Source of the DNA: Phallusia fumigata
Lineage: Eukaryota > Chordata > Ascidiacea > Phlebobranchia > Ascidiidae
Direction of reading: 5' to 3'
Assembly: GCA_008931825.1 (NCBI GenBank)
Contig: QXVZ01034339.1
Location: 1-34,491 of the forward strand
DNA: 34,491 bases
Position 1 is the first letter of the stretch, and every line of letters starts with the position of its first letter. The translations under genes and the position numbers were made by a program. This document shows, piece after piece, positions 1-9,300 of this stretch. The notes under the pieces were generated by a model. That model saw only the letters and a list, made by a program, of their open reading frames with translations. It was not told the DNA's origin and did not search any database.

Positions 1-244
1 ACACTATCAATCAGTGATGACATTTTTAACGAAAATATTTTTTAGAAAACAAGTTTTGACATCAGTTTTTCAGTTTTTTGCCCAAAAACATGAAAAATAG
101 TAGGGCATGGGATTATAATTGTTACGTCATATCACTAGACGTGGAAACTAGTTTGAAAAAAATGTCAAAAAAAGTTTAGTTAACAAAAATCCAGAATTAA
201 AAGTTAAATCTTGCGATTTAGAGCAAAAGAGTAAAGTAACATAC

Positions 245-342
245 AAGTAGTGGTTCCATCTGTGTTGGTACGGATTCTTGAATATAGTCCACAGAATCGG
301 GGCCAGTTTTCAAAGCGTTGCCCTCGGAATCATAGATGGTAA
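245..342 (-). CDS. Ig gene exon 13: further part of Ig domain 5 (last exon visible)
   Basis: The acceptor is GTTGTGTTTCAG. It encodes VTIYDSEGNALKTGPDSV and continues to PTQMEPLL, ending at a GTATGT donor in phase 0. No Trp is seen after the domain 5 cysteine. The remaining 244 bases to the left edge read as intron, so the gene continues outside the window. Confidence 0.7.
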
Positions 343-3300
343 CTGAAACACAACAAATGTTAAATTCAACTTTGTCTGGCTAGTATCATAGAAAAATGGT
401 CAATTTAAACCCATTTCATCCTTACCCTGACAAGGGGGATTTCCCTGTGCCCCACACTCAAGTTCAACTCGTGCCTCGTTCTCTTTTTCGCTGCTCGCAG
501 AAACCTGGAAGAAAATTAAAAATGTTAAAATTTTGTCATTTTAAGTTGATCAAAAAAAACTTTTTAGGTAGGTTTTCTTGACACTTTTTTCTGTTTATCT
601 GATCAACGGTTCATTCTTTAGACTTACAAACGTAAAATCGTCAAACATTTGTAACTGCAACAGTTTTTTCCTAAACTGTAGGATGTACATGCAAATCTAT
701 GGATTTGAAGAGCAGCTTAATTAAAAACGCAACTTGTTCTATAACGCCGTTTTAAGCTCGTCATTATTCACCGATGATGACAATAGTGGTGCAATACAAT
801 GTAAATCGTTAAATGCAAATATTTGGGAAGGCAATATTCCCTCAGTCATCTACAACTTTAAACTAAATTAGCAACAAATTTCCGAGTTAAGAAAAACAAT
901 ATCTCACTTCTTTAAGTAATATTTGTAAAAATAATTGACCGTTACTTTTTTAATGTGATAAATACTTACAGTTTTGGTAAATTCCACTGTACACCCACTC
1001 TCAACCACGAGTTTAAAGCTGTTTGTCAAGGTCAAAGCACCACGTGCTTGGCAGGTATATTCACCCGCATTGGTAAAGTGGACATTTTTGAAGGTCAAAG
1101 TTTTACCAGTGGAGATTTGGTCACCTGAGAATGTGTAACAGAATGTTATGTCTTTTACTTTCAAAGTTCGTGATTTGACTTTCGTAGTAATTAACCAGCT
1201 CAAAACTAGTTCGAAAAGTTAAATAACTTATCGAAAGAACGTGAAGATTTCGCTTTTTAAAATAAAAGTGTTTTTGCGTTTGAAACTTTGTAACTCCAAC
1301 CATAAGGTAAATTTGATGTAATATTTTTGAAACAACACATACTCAAATCAATGTTACAGTTGCCGACCTTACAACACAAACATATTTGACAACAAATGTG
1401 AGCTGAGTGCATTCTATAACAATCATGAAAACATTAAACCTACCGCCTTTAAGCCAAATGTAATCAGGTTTGGGGTTTCCTTTGGCGTGGCAGTTCACTT
1501 CTACAGTATCTCCAAGGTTGACAGTTCTGTCTCCGTCGCCGCCAGTGAATGTTGGGCGTTCAGTCCCTACACAAGCACAAGTTTCGTCAAGTCACCAAGG
1601 ACTTTGTAAAATTTCGGTACACATTTCAAGGTTTTCAATTGTCTCATTAAGATTATATAAGCCAGTACTTGCACGTAAAACATTTTCTACGACTTCTGAT
1701 GACGACAACAACGTTTGTCAAACGTAGAAAATGTTTTACACACAAATTCTGGCTTGTATCTTCTTACTGAGATGGGTAAAAGCTCGAAGTATTTACAGGT
1801 CTGCCGGTTAGAGGTCGATTGAGTTGTTCGTAATTCTAATACGTTCCATTGCGTTAAATTTCAAAAAAAATTTACAATGCCTTGTACAATGGTTGTCAAC
1901 CGGAAGGAATAGAAATTTAAAAAATTAGGAATTTCCACTTTATCGTTAAGTTTTTCATCATAAGTGTAACATTTCTATTTAAGTAGACCAGTGGTTCCAA
2001 ATAAGCAAAGGGGAATACATCTAAAAGGTTGTGAATCACTGGCCTAGTAAGAAACAGGCCTCTGGAAAAGAAGAATACCTTGCATTTGGTGAAACTAATA
2101 GTTACAGTGATTGTTGATCAACGGCACAACATTAAAAAAACACTAGGAAAGTGAACTTACAATGGACGGTCAATGTCCTGGTGTCGTAAATATCATCTCC
2201 ACTCTCCGGAACCTGACAAGTATAACTGCCAGCATGTGACTTTTCCACGCGAAATCTATGCGGCACAGACACTGTTTCTCCGGACGGAATCAATAGAGTT
2301 GCCTGTAAAGAGGAATAGGTAATAGCTTGGGATGCTTGTTACTTACATTTTGAGTATTTGGCACTTTAACCTTACGCTTATAAAACCGATATATGTAATT
2401 GTAACCTTGAAGTTTTTTTTAAATTTAAGAGATTTTTAAGTAAAGTGTCGGCTGGTGTGGTTGTTTTTTGGCGGTCTTTACAATTGGCATTCGAAGTAGT
2501 CTTATTCAATTAGATTTTGGAAGGAAAATTACGAATAATGTAGTGGACACATTGCAGTAACTAAATACGTTTATGGGATATTTTTACTCACTGTTGGGGT
2601 GGGATTTCCATTGGCTTTACAATCAACAGTTAAATCGTCTCCAACCGTCGGCATATTTGTAGAGAACTGCACGTGCACGCTATCAGCTTCGTCTGAAGAA
2701 ACAAAAACAGCAAAAACGCGATAAGTTTTAAATTTGGGAATTGTGCTGTTTTTACACTGCCGAAAACATACAAAGACATGTTTGATGTTTTTAATACAAA
2801 AAGACTTTCCTAAAACAGAGAAAACCAGGCATTTCTATTGGTACGAACTATTTCAAGACGAAGTACAAAATTTTTCATAAAATGCCATAACTATGATTCA
2901 GGTAGAAACTGTATCTCTGATGATGGAGTTATTTCCTAAACTTTTAATAAATCAAATATGACGCTTGTAAATATATTTGATAAAAAGAGAAACTGTTTAT
3001 TTAAAACAAATCCAAACACACCTAACACAGCCTTTGAATTATAAACGTAACATTCGTACACAGTAACGAGGTGAACTTACATAGGACAGTGTATGGGTCA
3101 GTTGTGGTGTCGGAATTGGCCGGCATGTTGTTTATATCTACTGAACATGAGATTCTGACTTGGTCAAGGTCTTTAGTGATGTTGAGGCTGAGTGTCGCAC
3201 TGATGTTGTACGTTCCATCGACGTTTTGAATCGATTCGCTCACAGGAATATCACCCAAGCTAATTGCTGCAATGCACAATGATAGGCTTAACGACGGGCA

Positions 3301-6300
3301 ATTTTGCGGTGACTCAGCAAATTTCCTAAGTCGTATGGTGTGTTTAAAACTACTAGGTGGCGCTAAAGTGTTAAGGTAGTTGAATAGGTGTTCGTCTAAC
3401 AGTTTATTTGTGTTTTAACAGTAAGTTTCTCACTGAAGTTCAAATATAAACTTTCTATATGTGTAATTTAGTATTTAAAGTGTAACAGAAAGATAGGCAA
3501 AATTGTTAAATATTTGCAATAAAACCAATCGCTGCCAGACACTACGTTTTTCGGTTAATTTTACCATTTATGTGTAAAGGTCCCATGTTATATGCACAAA
3601 AGGCTGAAATATTACAGGCGGTATCAATTCCAAACGTTCTTTTTCACCGCGCCAAGCTACCCACAACTTTACGGGCCAATAAAGCGTAAAAAACACGTTG
3701 TTGAATGCTCGTNCACAAAAGGCTGAAATATTACAGGCGGTATCAATTCCAAACGTTCTTTTTCACCGCGCCAAGCTACCCACAACTTTACGGGCCAATA
3801 AAGCGTAAAAAACACGTTGTTGAATGCTCGTAATTTGCTCGTTACGCACCAACGCGCATTGCGACACGACATAAAGATCGTGTGCGACGAAGCGTGAAGT
3901 GATTTCGGACAAAGACAATTCGAAACAATTTTAGGTACAAAGTTCGATGTTTTTGTCAAAACTGGGTCACAAGATGATGTGTCAGCGAAAATTGGCGCGT
4001 AATTACCAAATTTCTCCACGTGACAGATAAAGCCTTTGCCCTGGAGGCATTGACGCTGAAAGTTACCTTGACGTGGTTAAAATAGATTGAGGACTAATAA
4101 GTTTTTGAGCAACAACATGACAGTTAATCTTGGTAAACCAGTTATATTTAGAATTTGAGAATTCAAATTACAAATCATTTGAAAAAAACAGCAGACAAGG
4201 ATGAAATAGAAATCTAAGGTAAACTTACACGATGTATCGGTGTAGCCAGTGAAACTGACAACTGCGGGCTTGGGGTAGGCAAAGTTTGCAAAACAAGTGG
4301 CGACTGATGTCGGTTCTGGTGCAGCCAGTGTAGTAGTTGTAACTGGAGCTTCGGTGCTTTCTACAACTGTATCCCCTTCTCCTCCTGTCGCCGCATCACC
4401 AGTGATGGTGTCTTCACCAGCGGGGACCTCGTCTCCAGTTGGAATCTCCTCTCCTGTTGGGGTTTCTGTTTCCGTTTCTGAAAAAATTGCGAATTAATCT
4501 CAAGTACTTGGTTTTTGTCAAAACTTCTGCAGGTGTAGGACAAGTGATGTAATCCTAACACCTTCTATCATTCTGTCCAGCACAAAAAATTCTTCAGTCA
4601 AAAATTAAATCTTGAATCAATACTAGTAGAAACTGATTGAAAACAATAACAGAACCATTACTGGAACAGTTTTCAGACTTTTACTCTACCTTCAGGGTTC
4701 TCCGGAGCCTCAGTGGGGACTTGGGGCCTGATGTCGAACAACGACTCGATAGCTTGAATTGAAACGGTCGGGATGGCTACAGAAAACAAATGAATGAACA
4801 AAACATACGTAAAACCACAGCTATGTTTTCAACTTAAAAACTATTAGTACTATAGGTAAACCAAGTCCTGGTATGTCAGTATTTTCAAAACTNATATCTA
4901 CTGAACATGAGATTCTGACTTGGTCAAGGTCTTTAGTGATGTTGAGGCTGAGTGTCGCACTGATGTTGTACGTTCCATCGACGTTTTGAATCGATTCGCT
5001 CACAGGAATATCACCCAAGCTAATTGCTGCAATGCACAATGATAGGCTTAACGACGGGCAATTTTGCGGTGACTCAGCAAATTTCCTAAGTCGTATGGTG
5101 TGTTTAAAACTACTAGGTGGCGCTAAAGTGTTAAGGTAGTTGAATAGGTGTTCGTCTAACAGTTTATTTGTGTTTTAACAGTAAGTTTCTCACTGAAGTT
5201 CAAATATAAACTTTCTATATGTGTAATTTAGTATTTAAAGTGTAACAGAAAGATAGGCAAAATTGTTAAATATTTGCAATAAAACCAATCGCTGCCAGAC
5301 ACTACGTTTTTCGGTTAATTTTACCATTTATGTGTAAAGGTCCCATGTTATACACACAAAAGGCTGAAATATTACAGGCGGTATCAATTCCAAACGTTCT
5401 TTTTCACCGCGCCAAGCTACCCACAACTTTACGGGCCAATAAAGCGTAAAAAACACGTTGTTGAATGCTCGTAATTTGCTCGTTACGCACCAACGCGCAT
5501 TGCGACACGACATAAAGATCGTGTGCGACGAAGCGTGAAGTGATTTCGGACAAAGACAATTCGAAACAATTTTAGGAACAAAGTTCGTGGTGTTTTTGTC
5601 AAAACTGGGTCACAAGATGATGTGTCAGCGAAAATTGGCGCGTAACACTAAAGTTCTTCACGTGACAGATAAAGTCATTGCCCTGGAGGCATTGACGCTG
5701 AAAGTTACCTTGACGTGGTTAAAATAGATTGAGGACTAATAAGTTTTTGATCAACAACAAGACAATTAATCTTGGTAAACCAGTTATATTTAGAATTTAA
5801 GAATTCGCCGCAGAACAGCATGACGAATAAAGGGTTTGCTTCAGATTGTTATGAGTATCTTTACATTTTGATAAACAACCTTTAGCTCTTACTAAAAGTT
5901 ATTGATGTTTCGTCAAATAAGCAACCGACGATGCCTGCATTTTTGGTGAAATATATATGTCTTTTAGTAAGAGCTAATGGTGAATGAATTGTACATCAAA
6001 AGTTGAAGTTACCTATAACCAATCCAAGCCTTTATTGGTCATACTGTTCTGCAGTAATTTACCAAATTCGATGTCTATTGAAGGGGGGTTAAAATCACTT
6101 GAAAACAGCAGACAAGGATGGAATAGAAATCTAAGGTAAACTTACACGATGTATCGGTGTAGCCAGTGAAACGGACATCTGCGGGCTTGGGGTAGGCAAA
6201 GTTTGCAAAACAAGTGGCGACTGATGTCGGTTCTGGTGCAGCTGGTGTAGTAGTTGTGACTGGAGCTTCGGTGCTTTCTATTACTGTATCTCCTTCTCCT

Positions 6301-9300
6301 CCTGTCGCCGCATCACCAGTGATGGTGTCTTCACCAGCAGGGACCTCATCTCCAGTTGGAATCTCCTCTCCTGTTGGGGTTTCAGTTTCCGTTTCTGAAA
6401 AATTACGAATTCATCTCAAGTACTTGGTTTTGTCAAAACTTCTGCAGGTGTAAGACAAGTGATGTAATCCTAACGCCAACTATCACTCTATCCAACGCAA
6501 AAAATTCTTCAGTCAAATAATTAAATCTTGAGTCAATACCAGTAGAAACTGATTGAAAACAATAACAGAACCATTACTGGAACAGTTTTCAGATTTTTAC
6601 TCTACCTTCAGGGTTCTCCGGAGCCTCAGTGGGGACTTGGGGCCTGATGTCGAACAACGACTCGATAGCTTGAATTGAAACGGTCGGGATGGCTACAGAA
6701 AACAAATGAATGAACAAAACATACGTAAAACCACAGCTATGTTTTCAACTTAAAAACTATTAGTACTATAGGTAAATCAAGTCCTGGTATTTCAGTATTT
6801 TCAAAACTTTGTGTGTTTGTATTCTATGCTACTGGGTTGGTTTCAGTTTTATCAAAGTTTTTGAATCTTTGTGAGGGTTATCATAGGACTATAACAAGCT
6901 ACAGTTTTGAATCTATATGAACGTAAGTTTGTAGGTTGTATCAGCCAATATATATCTAACTGTGTCAAAGTAACTTTGATGCAGAGTATGAGACTAGCAT
7001 TTTGTTGCTGCAGCTGTAGTTTTATTAATCAGGTTTTATTAATTTAATCACTAACTGCAAGTTGAACAATCAGATAATAACTTACAGTAGACTTTAAGAG
7101 CAAATCTCTTTCGGCCGGTAGCGCGGTCAGCAGTGTTCTCAACCTCGCATTCGTANCAACTTAAAAACTATTAGTACTATAGGTAAACCAAGTCCTGGTA
7201 TGTCAGTATTTTCAAAACTTTCGTGTGTTTGTATTCTATGCTACTGGGTTGGTTTCAGTTTTATCAAAGTATTTGAATCTTTGTGAGGGTTATCACAGGA
7301 CTATAACAAGCTACAGTTTTGATCTATATGAACGTAAGTTTGTAGGTTGTATCAGCCAATATATATCTAACTGTGTCAAAGTAACTTTGATGCAGAGTAT
7401 GAGACTAGCATTTTGCTGCTGCAGCTGTAGTTTTGTTTGCCAGGTTTTATTAATTAATCACGAACTGCAAGTTGAACAATCAGATGATAACTTACAGTAG
7501 ACTCTAAGAACAAATCTCTGTCGGCCAGTAGCGCGGTCAGCTGTGTTCTCGACCTCGCATTCGTATTGCCCTTCATCAGCCACTTGTACGTTGAGAAGTG
7601 TGGCTTTTGCTGTTCCAACTTTAAGTCAAAGACACAAGATTAACTATTGGTAACGACACAATGCACAAGGGACTTAGGAAAGCCTAAAGACGGTCAAAAC
7701 TGTGGTGCACCCCAAACCCTTACATGTATACTGCCGTTCGTTCGAATCCTTGTTGGTACTCTCGTGTTTTCCTGGTCAAAAGAATGAAATGCTTTTTAAT
7801 TTAAAAGACATATGATGGTTTTGCTCCATAAAAGGCAAGCTTATACCAGCAACGCATAAAAAAGAAGTGCTGTATTTACTAGTACACAGTTTACCACAGT
7901 TTTAAACAATTTTGCCCTCTATTGCAGCTAGCACTTGTGTAAATCATGTTGAACATCTGTCAACACACACCATGTAACCAGTCAGCAAATCGCTGACATG
8001 AAACGCATTGGTATTGCATAACTTCTCATTGCAATGCCGTCTGTACTTATGTACGACAGAAACAGCTTCTATAACGCGGTAACCTAGATGGGCCCCGAAT
8101 ATGGATGATGCAATGCATGTCAATACAGCAATGGTGACATGGCCAGAAATTTTGTACATTTTGTCAAACCATTACAATCAATTTTGTTACTATTTTTTAA
8201 TTTCAGTTTGCGTTTTGTATTTCCTAAATGTGATGAAACCTAATAAAACTTGAATCCTTAAATGCGTTGTAATCAATAGTAAAAAGCGCATGACTTGGAT
8301 GTTAAGTGCTGGGCGAATAAACCATGATAACACGTCGGTTTAGTCATAACATGTAATGACAACTGCCGGCACAGGCATTTTGTCAAGTGGCATGTGAGTA
8401 CAGCTCAAGGACCCCTATGGGCAGCTAAGCTCTGTATTTCCTTCATATTCATCAGCGTACCCCACACACACAAGAGCCTCACATGTTATTTTGGCGGCTA
8501 ACTCAGTGGGATTGTGCATTTTAGGCTGTTTAAAATTGCTGGTACGTCGTTCACAACGAAACTGCGGCTTAAAAGTAGACAAAAACACGAATTAACCACT
8601 TTTTTGTTGTAACCAAGACTTGGTCATTGTACAATTTTAAACCATTTTGGTATACAAGTGTCGGTATAACGGGATTTATAGGGAACAAAGGCAAATTATC
8701 AATTAAGTTTGATTCTTACATCCAAAAACAGGATGAAGTACAACGTAATTCGCCAAGCCTACCTCCGAATTCAGCGCTGGACATAATGAACCTGTCTCTA
8801 AGGTCAGCTGGGGCATCGGTGTACACATAAGATGTGTTGGGATTCGAAGTGCTGACGGCAAACTTCTTTGGAACATCGTCGGCAGCAACTTTATACCAGA
8901 ATGTGAAGAATGATGTAACAGGTTCGGCTGCACACAAAACCCAAACCGTTAGTCTAGATATAAACATGACTTTTACGCATTAAGGCTGTTTAAGAATTAC
9001 AAAGGGTAAAAGGAAACTTGTTAACTAACCAATACCTGCTGAGCATTCGATTTCAAATATTTCGGTATACACCCTTGGGGGATTTGCACAGGGCGCATTC
9101 TAAATGCAGGGGCTTGAGGTAAACCGCCATGTCTAATAGGATCATTGTCAGCGGCAGTTTCAAATAAAGCATGGAGATCTCTCAGTAATTATAGATTTCA
9201 TTGTGAGGTGACAATGGGCAGTGCGTTTTAGAATCCACCCATTGTTAATTGTAATTAGCTTTGTTATTTTTGAACATTTCGTTTGTTGACCCGATCAAGT

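Larger units (their letters stand above)
4894..7155. other. Alternative-haplotype contig wrongly placed in series
   Basis: This block matches 3134-3712, 3714-4892 and 7157-7565 from end to end with small substitutions and one large insertion (5810-6052). It repeats exons 5 and 6 in full and exons 4 and 7 in part. It is the second allele of the locus and should not be counted as extra exons. Confidence 0.92.
505..9035. other. Introns of the Ig gene: contents
   Basis: The introns between 505 and 9035 are AT-rich and non-coding. They hold the foldback elements at 745-830 and 1642-1772, the haplotype insertion at 5810-6052, and a dispersed repeat in the exon 6-7 intron (3595-3920, again at 5354-5560). 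In the intron 7619-8762 I see no gene. A minus-strand frame at 7944-8159 starts with a hydrophobic run but has no splice support. Confidence 0.6.

Noticed and set aside
3669..4019. A 116-codon minus-strand frame across the n at 3713
   Set aside because: It runs through an assembly join with a duplicated overlap and lies in the intron between Ig exons 6 and 7. The sequence is a dispersed repeat, and the long frame is partly an artefact of the join.
4297..4497. Plus-strand Ser/Val/Pro-rich frame opposite Ig exon 6 (also at 6214-6453)
   Set aside because: It is the antisense shadow of the acidic Thr-rich linker; the minus-strand frame has matching splice sites and phases.
7731..7755. GTTCGTTCGAATCC as a possible tRNA B box
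   Set aside because: The stem does not pair and no tRNA body is present.
7944..8159. Minus-strand frame starting with a signal-peptide-like run, in Ig intron 3
   Set aside because: There is no suitable splice donor to join exon 4 and the later residues match nothing. It is probably chance.
8703..8933. Overlapping minus-strand frame through Ig exon 3 in another phase
   Set aside because: The phase used for exon 3 gives clear V-domain motifs (FWYKV, DRF); this one does not.
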